A program made the translations under genes and the position numbers. Of a stretch of 51,003 nucleotides of DNA, positions 37,397-49,106 are shown one piece after another. The first letter of the stretch is position 1; every line of letters starts with the position of its first letter. The stretch comes from an uncultured Pelagibacteraceae bacterium (lineage in GTDB: Bacteria; Pseudomonadota; Alphaproteobacteria; Pelagibacterales; Pelagibacteraceae), in contig CABXRL010000003.1 of the NCBI GenBank assembly GCA_902514605.1, positions 1 to 51,003 on the forward strand. The letters are read 5' to 3'. The notes under the pieces were generated by a model that saw nothing but the letters and a program-made list of their open reading frames with translations, ran no database searches and was not told the origin of the DNA.

Positions 37397-39352
37397 ATGA
37401 AATATCCGATTCTATTACCGAATATATTTAATCATCCTTTTACATATGAGAGCGATTTTGATTTAAAAATCGGTGAATACGTATCAGTACCATTTGGTAA
37501 AAGTAAACTTACTGGAGTGGTATGGGATAAATTAGAAGATAATGAGAAAAAAAAATTTAACTTAAAAAAAGTTTTTAAGAAATTAAAAGTTCAGCCAATT
37601 AAAAAAACAACCATAAACTTTTTGAATTGGTTTTCTGAATATAATATTATTCCAAAAGGTATGGCGTTAAAATTAATGCTGTTAAGCAATGGCGCAATTG
37701 AAGATAATAATAATAAAAATTTTAAACTCTTTAAAAACAGTATAAAAAAAAATTTGATAAAACTCTCTCAAGATCAAAAGAAATCTCTTAAAGAGATGAC
37801 TGTTTCAAACAATAAATTTAGAGTACATGTATTACAAGGAACAACTGGCTCTGGGAAAACTTTCGTTTATTTTGAGACATTGAAATCAATAATAAAGAAG
37901 GATTTTCAGGGTCTAATATTATTACCTGAAATAGGATTAACCAGCCAGTTTGAGCAAAAATTTGCTGAATATTTTGGTTTTCACCCAGCTGTTTGGCACT
38001 CAGGAATTTCTAAAAAGAAAAAAGAGATAATATGGAATGGAATTTCTAATGGTAAAATTCAGGTTATAATTGGAGCAAGATCGTCTTTATTTTTACCATT
38101 TAAAAAACTTGGAATAATTATTGTTGATGAAGAACATGATCAGTCATTTAAACAAGATGAGGGAGTAACTTACAACGCAAGAGATATGGCAATAGCTAGA
38201 GCATCATTTGAAAATATTCCAATAAATCTCATAACTGCAGTTCCGTCTGTTGAAACATATGAAAACATAAAAAAGGGTAAGTATAATTTATCTAGATTAA
38301 ACCAAAGATATAATAATGCTTCTCTACCTAACTATGAAATCATAAACTTAAATACATCTAAACTAGAAAAGCAATCTTGGATATCAAATGAAATTATTCA
38401 AAAAGTAAATTCTCATTTAAAAAAAAAAGATCAAGTTCTATTTTTTCTTAACAGAAGGGGTTTCTCACCTTATGTACTATGCAATAAATGTTATACAAAT
38501 TTTTCATGTCCAAACTGTAGTGTCAATTTAGTTTATCATAAAAATAAAAATAATTTGCTTTGTCATTACTGTGGATATAAATCTATTTTAAAAAGAGACT
38601 GCTCAAAAAATGGAAATTGTGAATTTATTTTCAGTGGTCCTGGTGTTGAAAGAATATCGGATGAAGTAAAAAAAAAATTTCCAGATAAGAAAATTGAAAT
38701 CTTTTCCAGTGACACAATGAACAAGAAAGACTCAATAGATAAATTGAATAGAATTATTAAAAATGAAACTAATATTCTAGTTGGAACCCAATTAATTTCA
38801 AAAGGATTTCATTTTCCGAGCCTAAATTGCATTGTAGTTGTTGACATCGATCTTTCATCTCATGGACATGATTTAAGAGGAGCTGAAAAAAATTTACAAC
38901 TTTATCACCAACTTTCTGGTAGAGCTGGCAGAACAGGAAAACCAGCTACAGTTTATTTTCAAACATATAATCATAATACTAAAATGATTGATGATATTAC
39001 CAATAAAAATCCTGATATTTTTCTGGACAAAGAATTAGAGATTAGAAAAAAAAATAAACTTCCTCCATTCCAAAGATTTATTGCATTGATACTTACAGGT
39101 GAAAACGAGCGCAAATTAGAAACAGAGGCCTTAGGATTTAAAAATTTTATAGAAACCAAAATTGATGGAAGGGTACTAGGTCCAGTAAATGCACCCATAT
39201 TTAGGTTAAAGAGAAAATTTAGAGTTAGATTACTTATAAGAGGTGTCAAATCTATGAAAATACAGAACTCAGTCGCAAAAATTATTCCAAATTATAAGTT
39301 TGCAGCTGGAATAAAACTTTCAGTTGATGTTGACCCTATAAACTTCAATTAA
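37397..39352 (+). CDS. priA: Primosomal protein N' (PriA helicase)
   Basis: Replication-restart 3'-5' helicase that reloads DnaB at stalled forks. The 651-residue protein has an N-terminal DNA-binding domain, Walker A GTTGSGKTFVYF (about 148-159), LLPEIGLTSQ, DEEHDQSFKQDEG, a zinc-binding insert with CNKC, CPNC and CHYC pairs, GPGVERISDEV, and helicase motifs V-VI ending in QLSGRAGRTGKPATVYFQT. The last zinc-knuckle half is CSKNGNC, with five residues between the cysteines rather than the usual two. It follows the island's right repeat and precedes the ATP synthase genes by about 100 bases. Confidence 0.95.
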   Translation: MKYPILLPNIFNHPFTYESDFDLKIGEYVSVPFGKSKLTGVVWDKLEDNEKKKFNLKKVFKKLKVQPIKKTTINFLNWFSEYNIIPKGMALKLMLLSNGAIEDNNNKNFKLFKNSIKKNLIKLSQDQKKSLKEMTVSNNKFRVHVLQGTTGSGKTFVYFETLKSIIKKDFQGLILLPEIGLTSQFEQKFAEYFGFHPAVWHSGISKKKKEIIWNGISNGKIQVIIGARSSLFLPFKKLGIIIVDEEHDQSFKQDEGVTYNARDMAIARASFENIPINLITAVPSVETYENIKKGKYNLSRLNQRYNNASLPNYEIINLNTSKLEKQSWISNEIIQKVNSHLKKKDQVLFFLNRRGFSPYVLCNKCYTNFSCPNCSVNLVYHKNKNNLLCHYCGYKSILKRDCSKNGNCEFIFSGPGVERISDEVKKKFPDKKIEIFSSDTMNKKDSIDKLNRIIKNETNILVGTQLISKGFHFPSLNCIVVVDIDLSSHGHDLRGAEKNLQLYHQLSGRAGRTGKPATVYFQTYNHNTKMIDDITNKNPDIFLDKELEIRKKNKLPPFQRFIALILTGENERKLETEALGFKNFIETKIDGRVLGPVNAPIFRLKRKFRVRLLIRGVKSMKIQNSVAKIIPNYKFAAGIKLSVDVDPINFN

Positions 39353-39460
39353 TCCTCAAAAAAAGGTCTTTTTTACAAATCGGTTACTTGAAGACCTAAA
39401 GGTCATATGTTAGTTAATTCCTGTTTTAATTTTAATCTTCAACATAATAGAGGGACTAAG

Positions 39461-40018
39461 TTGAGCAAAAGCACGGGATTTTCAATAACTTCAGCAGAAA
39501 GATATTCGCTTGCGCTTTATGAGCTATCGAAAGAGAGCAGTCTTTTAACCCAAACTGAAGAACAGTGTTCATCAGTCCTGGCTTTAATAAATTCTAGTGA
39601 AGATTTTAGAAACCTAATAAAAGATCCTACAACAAAAAAAGATGATTTATTAAAGGTTATGAGCTTAATTTCAGAAACTTACAAATTTGAAATTTTATTT
39701 AAGAATTTTTTAAACTTTTTAATTCAAAAAAGACGATTATTTTTTTTAGAAAAAATTCTTAATAGTTTTATTGAAATATGCTCAAGAAAAAGAGGAGAAA
39801 TTAAAGCAGAATTAAAATCAGCAAAAGAATTGTCGAATGGTGAAATATCAAAAATTTCAGAAGAACTTACCAAAAATTTTAACTCAAAAATAAAACTAAG
39901 TTACATATATGATAAAAGTTTAATAGGAGGTTTAGTGTTGCAAGTTGGAAGCACTATGGTTGACACTTCAATTAAAAATAAATTACAACAAATTGAAAAT
40001 AGAATGATAGAGGTTTAA
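39461..40018 (+). CDS. atpH: ATP synthase F1 delta subunit
   Basis: Stator protein linking F1 alpha subunits to the Fo b subunits. The TTG start at 39461 gives 185 residues beginning MSKSTGFSITSAERYSLALYE, which fits the family length of about 180 and has AGAGGGA five bases upstream. The longer reading from 39407 adds a Cys/Asn-rich stretch not seen in the family. The C-terminal signature LIGGLVLQVGSTMVDTSIKN is clear. The atpA ATG follows the TAA directly. The Fo genes are not in the window, as usual in alphaproteobacteria, where F1 and Fo operons are separate. Confidence 0.92.
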   Translation: MSKSTGFSITSAERYSLALYELSKESSLLTQTEEQCSSVLALINSSEDFRNLIKDPTTKKDDLLKVMSLISETYKFEILFKNFLNFLIQKRRLFFLEKILNSFIEICSRKRGEIKAELKSAKELSNGEISKISEELTKNFNSKIKLSYIYDKSLIGGLVLQVGSTMVDTSIKNKLQQIENRMIEV

Positions 40019-41554
40019 ATGGAAATAAATCCTTCAGAAGTTACAAAAATATTAAAAGAACAAATTAAAAATTTTGGAGAAAAGACTGATGTTACTGAAG
40101 TTGGACAAGTATTATCTGTTGGAGACGGTATTGCTAGAATTTATGGACTTGATAATGTTCAAGCTGGAGAGATGGTTGAATTTGCTGATGGTTCAAAAGG
40201 CATGGCCCTCAACTTAGAGAGTGAAAATGTTGGTGTTGTGATTTTTGGTGATGACAGAAATATTAAAGAAGGTGATATTGTAAAAAGAACAAAAAATATT
40301 GTTGATACACCTGTTGGAAAAGAACTTTTAGGTAGAGTAGTAGATGGTTTAGGAAATCCAATTGATGGAAAAGGAGCCTTAAATAAAAGTGTTAAGAAAA
40401 CAAGAGTAGAGGTTAAAGCTCCTGGAATTATTCCTAGGCAATCAGTAAGTGAACCAATGCAAACTGGATTGAAATCTATTGATAGTTTAGTTCCAATAGG
40501 TAGAGGTCAAAGAGAATTAATTATTGGAGATAGACAGACAGGCAAAACTGCTGTGGCTGTTGATGCGATTATAAATCAAAAAAAAATCAATGAGTCAGGT
40601 GATGAGAAACAAAAATTATATTGTATTTACGTTGCAGTCGGACAAAAAAGATCAACAGTAAGACAAATTCAAAAAACATTAGAAGAAGCTGGTGCAATGG
40701 AATACACAACTATTGTTGCTGCTACTGCATCAGACTCAGCACCATTACAGTTTTTAGCACCTTACACTGGTTGTGCTATGGGTGAATATTTCAGAGATAA
40801 CGGGATGCATGCATTAATAATTTATGATGATTTATCTAAACAAGCCGTTGCATATAGACAAATGTCTCTTCTCTTAAGAAGACCTCCGGGAAGGGAAGCT
40901 TACCCAGGAGACGTATTTTACTTACATAGCAGATTATTGGAAAGAGCAGCAAAGTTAAGTGATGAACATGGTGGCGGATCTCTAACAGCACTTCCAATAA
41001 TTGAAACTCAAGGAGGGGATGTTTCAGCATTTATTCCGACAAATGTAATTTCAATTACAGACGGTCAGATATTTTTAGAAACAGAACTTTTTAACCAAGG
41101 TATAAGACCAGCAATAAATGTTGGGTTATCAGTATCAAGAGTTGGATCCTCAGCTCAAACAAAAGCCATGAAAAAAGTATCAGGGTCAATGAAACTTGAA
41201 TTAGCGCAGTACAGAGAAATGGCGGCCTTTGCACAATTTGGATCAGATTTAGATGCTTCAACGCAGCAGCTTCTTAATAGAGGCTCAAAGTTGACAGAGC
41301 TTCTAAAGCAAAAACAATATTCTCCCATGACAGTTGCAGAACAAGTAATATCTGTTTTCTGTGGGGTTAAAGGTTATTTGGATGATATTGATTTAAAAGA
41401 TGTTTCAGAGTTTGAAACTAAAATAATCGATAAGTGTAAATCTGATAAGCCTGAAATAATTGAGTCAATCCAAAGTTCTGGAAAACTTGAGGAAGATAAA
41501 GAAAAACTATTAATTGAACTAATCACCCAACTTAAACAAAACTTTAAATCATAA
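40019..41554 (+). CDS. atpA: ATP synthase F1 alpha subunit
   Basis: Non-catalytic nucleotide-binding subunit of F1, 511 residues. Features are the N-terminal stator-binding helix, [39 protein letters not shown], the P-loop [13 protein letters not shown] (about 170-182), [26 protein letters not shown], and the ATP synthase signature [17 protein letters not shown]. It begins immediately after atpH and is followed by atpG after six bases. Confidence 0.98.
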   Translation: MEINPSEVTKILKEQIKNFGEKTDVTEVGQVLSVGDGIARIYGLDNVQAGEMVEFADGSKGMALNLESENVGVVIFGDDRNIKEGDIVKRTKNIVDTPVGKELLGRVVDGLGNPIDGKGALNKSVKKTRVEVKAPGIIPRQSVSEPMQTGLKSIDSLVPIGRGQRELIIGDRQTGKTAVAVDAIINQKKINESGDEKQKLYCIYVAVGQKRSTVRQIQKTLEEAGAMEYTTIVAATASDSAPLQFLAPYTGCAMGEYFRDNGMHALIIYDDLSKQAVAYRQMSLLLRRPPGREAYPGDVFYLHSRLLERAAKLSDEHGGGSLTALPIIETQGGDVSAFIPTNVISITDGQIFLETELFNQGIRPAINVGLSVSRVGSSAQTKAMKKVSGSMKLELAQYREMAAFAQFGSDLDASTQQLLNRGSKLTELLKQKQYSPMTVAEQVISVFCGVKGYLDDIDLKDVSEFETKIIDKCKSDKPEIIESIQSSGKLEEDKEKLLIELITQLKQNFKS

Positions 41555-41560
41555 TAAAAA

Positions 41561-43856
<2,296 letters not shown>

Positions 43857-43857
<1 letters not shown>

Positions 43858-44249
43858 TGAGTGAAGAATTTAAAATTGAAATAGTTAATCCAGAAAAGTC
43901 TTTTCTTTCTAAAGAAGATGTCACGGAGGTAATTATTCCTGCATTTGAAGGTGAAATGGGAATACTTAGAGATCATATTCCTATAATTTCTTTTTTAAAA
44001 CCAGGCATATTAACAATTATGACTAAATCTGGAGAGCATAAGTATTATGTTGAAGATGGTATAATTGAATTTAAGAGTAATAATTTATCAGTTTTAACTA
44101 GCTCAATTTTAGATCTAAAAGAGATAGAAAATAATAAGCTGCAAAGCTTACTTAAAGAAGCAGAAGAAGAAGCTAATAAACAAGAAATGAATGATCAATC
44201 AAGGTATTTAGTTGATCAAAAAATTGAAGTTTTGAAATCGCTTAATTAA
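43857..44249 (+). CDS. atpC: ATP synthase F1 epsilon subunit
   Basis: F1 epsilon subunit, which links the gamma shaft to the c-ring and can inhibit ATP hydrolysis. The 130-residue protein has the N-terminal beta-sandwich (FKIEIVNPEKSFL, IPAFEGEMGILRDHIPII with the family G-x-x-x-I-x-x-x-H-x-P pattern, then PGILTI) and a helical C-terminus rich in Glu and Asn. It is the last gene of the atpHAGDC run and converges with rppH, sharing TTAATTAA at 44242-44249 as stops on both strands. Confidence 0.95.
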
Positions 44250-44718
44250 TTATTTTTTTAATTTTTTCTTTGAGCTCTTTATAGATATGATGTTTGAAAT
44301 CTACCGCAATATCAGTAATCATATCTAAATCTATCCACTTCCATTCTGAAAATTCCGGCTTATCTGTTTTAATATTTATATCTTTATCACTACCTAAATA
44401 TCTCATTAAAAACCATTTTTGTTTTTGACCTTTGTATCTGCCTTTCCATATTATTCCTAATAAATGATCAGGAAGTTCATAAGTCATAGTTCCATCGATT
44501 TCTTGAATTAATTTTACATTTTTTATGCTAGTTTCTTCCTCAAGTTCTCTATAAGCTGCAGCTAAAAAACTCTCACCTTTATCAACACCACCTTGTGGCA
44601 TTTGCCAATGATATTTTGGATTATCTATTCTTTTTGCCACAAAAACTTTGTTTTTATCGTTTAAAACAACAATACCTACTCCATTTCTTAAAGGTAAATT
44701 TTTAAATTTTTCTTCCAC
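44242..44718 (-). CDS. rppH: RNA pyrophosphohydrolase (Nudix family)
   Basis: Removes pyrophosphate from 5'-triphosphate RNA and so starts RNA decay. The 158-residue protein begins with NGVGIVVLN, has WQMPQGGVDKGES as in RppH, and the Nudix box GGVDKGESFLAAAYRELEEE, where the final conserved Gly of the box is replaced by Ser (ETSI). The ...RYKGQKQKWFLMRYLG segment is the RppH-type RNA-binding region. Its start lies one base from the ctpA stop, so it is last in the rplU to rppH operon. An alternative is a diadenosine-polyphosphate hydrolase; the two are hard to tell apart. Confidence 0.9.
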   Translation of the reverse strand: MEEKFKNLPLRNGVGIVVLNDKNKVFVAKRIDNPKYHWQMPQGGVDKGESFLAAAYRELEEETSIKNVKLIQEIDGTMTYELPDHLLGIIWKGRYKGQKQKWFLMRYLGSDKDINIKTDKPEFSEWKWIDLDMITDIAVDFKHHIYKELKEKIKKIIN

Positions 44719-44719
44719 A

Positions 44720-45760
44720 TCAACCGTTGAGTAGTTTGATAGCGTAATTCAATTGGTTATCTGTTTCTGTTTTAATTCTAAATTCTTCAGTTTCCTCTTC
44801 TATTTCAATATCTGGAGACACACCAACTTCCGAGATAGATTTTCCTGAAGGAAGATAATATTTAGCTATTGTTAGCCTTATAGCTCCGTCGTTCTTTAAT
44901 GGTATTATTGATTGCACTGACCCTTTCCCGTAACTATTTTCACCCAACAGTATTGCTCTTTTATGATCTTTCAAAGCACCTGCAACTATTTCGGAAGCAG
45001 AGGCTGACCCATAATTAATTAAAACAATTAATGATTTTCCGTCTGTCAAGTCACCTTTCTTAGCAAACCATTTTCTATTTTCAGAGGCCTTTCTGCTTTT
45101 TGTTGATACTATTTCTCCATTATCTAAAAAAAAGTCAGCAATTTTTATTGCTTGCGAAAGAAGACCACCTGGATTGTTTCTTAGATCTAAAATATATGCT
45201 TTTACGTTTTTATTTTCTTCTAATTCTTTTATTTGCTTTTTAATTTGAGTATCACTATTTTCATTAAAAGAAGTCAGTCTTAGATAGCCAATGTTTTTTT
45301 CCAGCAAGTCCGCTTTTACTGATTGGATCTGAATGATCTCTCTCACAATTTTAAATGTAAGCGCTTTCCTTTCACCCCTTCTTCTTACAGTCAACTCAAT
45401 TGCAGAGCCAATCGGGCCTCGCATTAAATCTACTGCTTCGCTTAAAGATTTTCCTTGAACTTGAATTTCATTTATTTTGACAATATAGTCTCCTGCTTTA
45501 ATACCCGCTTTAGAGGCTGGTGTGTCGTCTATAGGTGATATAACTTTTACAACACCAGATTCCATGCTGACCTCAATACCAAGTCCTCCGAATTTTCCAC
45601 TTGTCTCTGTTTGCATCTCATTAAATATTTCAGGCGACATATAAGCTGAATATGGATCTAGAGATTGAAGTAGACCGTTTATAGCTGAATCCATACTTTC
45701 GGACTGATTAATTTCGTCTACATATTCTTTATTAATTTTTTCAAGAACCTCACCAAACAA
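44720..45760 (-). CDS. ctpA: C-terminal processing protease CtpA (S41 family), 5' end apparently frameshifted
   Basis: Periplasmic serine protease that trims or degrades proteins marked at the C-terminus. The open frame gives 346 residues from a TTG at 45760, with a PDZ domain (GGLGIEVSMESGVVKV onward, about 56-135) and the S41 catalytic domain with Ser in NYGSASASEIVAGAL and Lys in GENSYGKGSVQS. The TTG start has no signal peptide. Upstream, the same frame continues for about 28 codons and encodes a textbook signal peptide (FFLIIFLLNLFSFPLVSS), then NNIYEKIDLFGEV, which matches the family. It has no start codon until an A11 tract (45845-45855) preceded by ATG at 45858-45856. One extra A would join them into a 379-residue protein. 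Confidence 0.88.
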   Translation of the reverse strand: MFGEVLEKINKEYVDEINQSESMDSAINGLLQSLDPYSAYMSPEIFNEMQTETSGKFGGLGIEVSMESGVVKVISPIDDTPASKAGIKAGDYIVKINEIQVQGKSLSEAVDLMRGPIGSAIELTVRRRGERKALTFKIVREIIQIQSVKADLLEKNIGYLRLTSFNENSDTQIKKQIKELEENKNVKAYILDLRNNPGGLLSQAIKIADFFLDNGEIVSTKSRKASENRKWFAKKGDLTDGKSLIVLINYGSASASEIVAGALKDHKRAILLGENSYGKGSVQSIIPLKNDGAIRLTIAKYYLPSGKSISEVGVSPDIEIEEETEEFRIKTETDNQLNYAIKLLNG

Positions 45761-45834
45761 ATCAATTTTTTCATATATATTGTTTTCTGATGAACTTACT
45801 AATGGAAAGGAAAATAAATTTAATAGAAATATTA

Positions 45835-46209
45835 TTAAAAAGAATTTTTTTTTTTCATCATATTATCAATTTCTCTTTTGGAATTAATTCTGCCCACATT
45901 TTTTTCTAGCTCATAAAATTTTCTTTTTTCAGGATGAAAAATATGGATTACCAGGTCAATACCATCTACTAATTTCCATTCACTGCTATCTTTACCTTCA
46001 ATTTTAGAATCTTTAATACCATTATCTTTTAATTTATCTAAGACTTGTTCAGATAAAGATTGAATATGTCTTGATGAGGTACCGCTTGCAATTATCATGT
46101 AATCAGCCATGGAACTTTTATGTTTTAAATCGATGCTGACTATATCCAATGCTTTGTTGATATCTAAGGTTTTTATTATAATTTTTTTAAGATCTGATAT
46201 TTTGTCCAT
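45835..46209 (-). CDS. rsfS: Ribosomal silencing factor RsfS
   Basis: Binds L14 and blocks subunit joining when nutrients are short. It is 124 residues with the Iojap/RsfS signatures DIVSIDLKHKSSMADYMIIASGTSSRH, KIEGKDSSEWKLVDGIDLVIHIF and FYELEKNVG. It lies after nadD as in many bacteria. The end of the gene (MMKKKNSF and stop) spans the A11 homopolymer and overlaps the probable ctpA start region, so the 3' end of rsfS may also shift if the tract length differs. Confidence 0.93.
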   Translation of the reverse strand: MDKISDLKKIIIKTLDINKALDIVSIDLKHKSSMADYMIIASGTSSRHIQSLSEQVLDKLKDNGIKDSKIEGKDSSEWKLVDGIDLVIHIFHPEKRKFYELEKNVGRINSKREIDNMMKKKNSF

Positions 46210-46226
46210 TAACTACCTGAAGATTA

Positions 46227-46748
46227 TCAAATTTTTCTTAATTGAGAAGATGAAATATTGACTTTATTAAATTTAATAAATTTTAAATTACTGTTGTTTA
46301 TCCTGTTAAAAGTTATGGAATTTAAAGATTTTTTTTTGTAACCATAACGGTCAAACACCAGGATCTTACATTTTTGTAAAATTGATTTCCATTTATACCA
46401 TTTATGAAAATTAATTAAATTATCTGCACCCATTATAAAATAGATATCATTTCTTTTATTTTTATTTAGATAATTAATTAAATTAATAGTTTTATTTGAT
46501 TTAATTTTATCTTCATAAAATCTAACTTTGATAAACTTATTTTTTCCTATAATCTTTTTACAAAATTTAATTCTTTCAAAGAGTTTTGTTGTGCTTTGTT
46601 TTTTAAAAGGGTTTTTTTTTGTGATTGCCCAAATAATATATTTAAGACCAAATCTTTTTTTTGCCTCTTTTGAAATTACTACATGACCTTTGTGAGCAGG
46701 ATTGAAGGACCCACCAAGAATTCCGATTTTTTTTTTCTCTGAATTCAA
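46227..46748 (-). CDS. nadD: Nicotinate-nucleotide adenylyltransferase
   Basis: Makes deamido-NAD from nicotinate mononucleotide and ATP. The 173-residue protein has the nucleotidyltransferase motif GILGGSFNPAHKGHVVI (about 9-25) with the HxGH-like element, FIMGADNLINFHKWYKW in the middle, and SSSQLRKI (the ISSTxIR equivalent) at the very end. It is slightly short for NadD (about 190-220 residues). It lies one base after the proA stop. Confidence 0.92.
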   Translation of the reverse strand: MNSEKKKIGILGGSFNPAHKGHVVISKEAKKRFGLKYIIWAITKKNPFKKQSTTKLFERIKFCKKIIGKNKFIKVRFYEDKIKSNKTINLINYLNKNKRNDIYFIMGADNLINFHKWYKWKSILQKCKILVFDRYGYKKKSLNSITFNRINNSNLKFIKFNKVNISSSQLRKI

Positions 46749-46749
46749 T

Positions 46750-48000
46750 TTACTCTCTTACTTTTCCTTTGCTAGATACTTGATATTTGTACGAGACTAA
46801 TTGATTTAAACCAACAGGTCCTCGTGGCGGGAGAGTATTTGTTGAAATTCCTACCTCTCCACCAAAACCAAATTCACCTCCATCAGCAAATTGAGTAGAA
46901 GTATTATGCATTGCGATAGAACTTTTAACTTCTTTTAAAAATTTTTTGGCTGTAAAATTATTCTGAGTGATTATCGCGTCAGTATGCATTGTACCATATT
47001 TATTTATATGATTTATGGCCTCATCTAAGTTTTTTACAGACTTTACAGAAACAATTGGTGCAAGATATTCTTTTGACCAATCTTTACTTGTAGCTTTTTG
47101 AACTTTCCCTTTATAAAATTTTTTAATTTTATTGTCTCCAATAATTTTACAACCATTTTTTTCAAGATTTTCAAGAATAGAATTACCCAATTTTTTTAAT
47201 ATTTTTTCATTGAGCAAAATAGTTTCCGTTGCACCACAGATAGACGTATTTCTTAATTTAGAATTATGTATGACTTTTTGGGCAATTTTTGGATTTGCAT
47301 CTTTATCAACATAGGAATGACAAACACCTTCTAAATGACCAATGATTGGTAAAGTAGATTGATTGTGAACTTTTTTTACTAAGCCTTTTCCTCCTCTTGG
47401 AATTATTACATCAATAAATTTATTCATTTTAGTTAATAAAAAATCAACCACGTTTCTTTTTTTTAAATTAATAAACTGAACAAAATTTTGGTCTATTTTG
47501 TTTTTTTTTAAGGACTTTCTAAATAAATTAGAGAGTATATGATTTGAGTAAAAGGCCTCAGAGCCACCTCTCAAAATCACAGAATTTCCAGACTTAAAAC
47601 ATAACGACGCTACATCAGCAGTAACATTTGGTCTACTTTCATATATGACATTTATAACTCCAATAGGGATTGTTACTTTAGAAATTTTTAGACCATTTGG
47701 TCTTTTCCATTTTTCTAAAATTATATTTGTTGGATCTTTTAATTTGATTATATTTTCTATAGATTTAGTAATATTTTTAATTTTCTCGTTATCTAACATT
47801 AGTCTTTTAATTAGATTATCTTTCAATTTTTTTTTATATGCGTTTTTGACGTCCTTATTGTTTTCCTTAAGTATACGTTCTTTATTTTTATTAATTAAAA
47901 TACAGTAATCTTTCAGAACTTTATTTTTCTTTTTTACATCCACTTGGTTTGAAAATGCTTTTTTCGATTTCTTACCAATTCCTATTAATAATTTTTTCAT
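46750..48000 (-). CDS. proA: Gamma-glutamyl phosphate reductase
   Basis: NADPH-dependent second enzyme of proline synthesis. It is 416 residues with the ALDH-like fold: VIYESRPNVTADVASLCFKS, VILRGGSEAFYSN, VIIPRGGKGLVKKV, and the catalytic Cys in NTSICGATETILLNE. The C-terminus STQFADGGEFGFGGEVGIST is the family signature. The start overlaps the proB stop by one base, so ProB and ProA, which act as a complex, are made from coupled genes. Confidence 0.96.
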   Translation of the reverse strand: MKKLLIGIGKKSKKAFSNQVDVKKKNKVLKDYCILINKNKERILKENNKDVKNAYKKKLKDNLIKRLMLDNEKIKNITKSIENIIKLKDPTNIILEKWKRPNGLKISKVTIPIGVINVIYESRPNVTADVASLCFKSGNSVILRGGSEAFYSNHILSNLFRKSLKKNKIDQNFVQFINLKKRNVVDFLLTKMNKFIDVIIPRGGKGLVKKVHNQSTLPIIGHLEGVCHSYVDKDANPKIAQKVIHNSKLRNTSICGATETILLNEKILKKLGNSILENLEKNGCKIIGDNKIKKFYKGKVQKATSKDWSKEYLAPIVSVKSVKNLDEAINHINKYGTMHTDAIITQNNFTAKKFLKEVKSSIAMHNTSTQFADGGEFGFGGEVGISTNTLPPRGPVGLNQLVSYKYQVSSKGKVRE

Positions 48001-49106
48001 TATAATTCCACCATATCATCTTTATGAACTACTTCAGACTTTGAGACATAACCAAGTATTTTTTGTATTTCATTTGAATGACACCCCATAATCTTATTAA
48101 TTTCATCTGATGAAAAAGAGCTTAGTGCTCTTGCAAATTCTTTATTTTTATTATCCAAAATCTTAATATGATCACCTTTATCAAATTTTCCAATAACTTT
48201 TTTTATGCCTGCAGCTAATAAACTCTTCCCACTTTTAATTGCTTTTTTTGCACCATCATCAATTAGAAGTTCACCTTTTGGAGAAACTGAGCTAATTATC
48301 CATTTTTTTCTAGCTTGTAATTTTGAAATTTTAGAAACAAACCAAGTGCAGTGACTTTTTTCTTCTATCTGTTTTATCGGATTCAAATACAACCCATTAG
48401 CGATAATCATATTGCATCCAGATAAGTTACAAATCTTAGCTGCTTCAATTTTTGTATCCATTCCACCACTTCCAAGATCGGTTAATCCTTTAGTATTAAT
48501 ATTAAGAATATCTTTATCTAAATTGTTAATTTTCTTAATTAATTTCGCGTCTTTAAATATTTTAGGATTTTTCGTATATAGCCCATCAACATCTGATAAT
48601 AATATTAACATATCTGCATTTGTAATTTGAGCGACTCTTGACGCAAGTCTATCGTTGTCTCCATATTTAATTTCAGAAGTTGCAATAGTGTCGTTTTCGT
48701 TAACTATAGGTAGATAGTCAAGTTTGAATAAGTTTTCAAAAGTTCTTTTGGCATTAATTGATCTTTTTCTTTCCTCGGTGTCTTCAAGGGTAATTAAAAT
48801 TTGAGAAATATTGATTTTACATTTTGAGAATATTTCTGAAAAAAGATACATTAATTCTATCTGTCCTATAGATGCTATAGCTTGACTTTTATCAAGTTTG
48901 AGATTTTTTTTATTATAATTCATTTTTTTACATCCAAGAGCAATAGCTCCTGAACTTACAATAATTACTTTTTTATTTTTTGATCTTAATTTCCCCACAT
49001 CTTTTGCAAAACTGGTAAGCCATTTTTTTCTAACTCTTTTATTTTTATCTACCAATAAGGAAGAACCAATTTTTATAACAATTATTTTAGAGTTTTTAAG
49101 AAGCAT
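48000..49106 (-). CDS. proB: Glutamate 5-kinase
   Basis: First enzyme of proline synthesis, 368 residues. The amino-acid-kinase domain shows VIKIGSSLLVD (10-20), VIIVSSGAIALGCKKM, NENDTIATSEIKYGDNDRLASRVA and GSGGMDTKIEAAKI. A C-terminal PUA domain (about 275-360) follows, with GELLIDDGAKKAI and SLLAAGIKKVIGKFDKGD. The PUA domain is normal for full-length ProB. The gene overlaps obgE by 11 bases and proA by one base. Confidence 0.96.
   Translation of the reverse strand: MLLKNSKIIVIKIGSSLLVDKNKRVRKKWLTSFAKDVGKLRSKNKKVIIVSSGAIALGCKKMNYNKKNLKLDKSQAIASIGQIELMYLFSEIFSKCKINISQILITLEDTEERKRSINAKRTFENLFKLDYLPIVNENDTIATSEIKYGDNDRLASRVAQITNADMLILLSDVDGLYTKNPKIFKDAKLIKKINNLDKDILNINTKGLTDLGSGGMDTKIEAAKICNLSGCNMIIANGLYLNPIKQIEEKSHCTWFVSKISKLQARKKWIISSVSPKGELLIDDGAKKAIKSGKSLLAAGIKKVIGKFDKGDHIKILDNKNKEFARALSSFSSDEINKIMGCHSNEIQKILGYVSKSEVVHKDDMVEL

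Noticed and set aside
39407-39460. N-terminal extension of AtpH
   Set aside because: The extra 18 residues (MLVNSCFNFN...) are unlike delta subunits and overlap leader inverted repeats; the TTG at 39461 has a ribosome-binding site and correct length.
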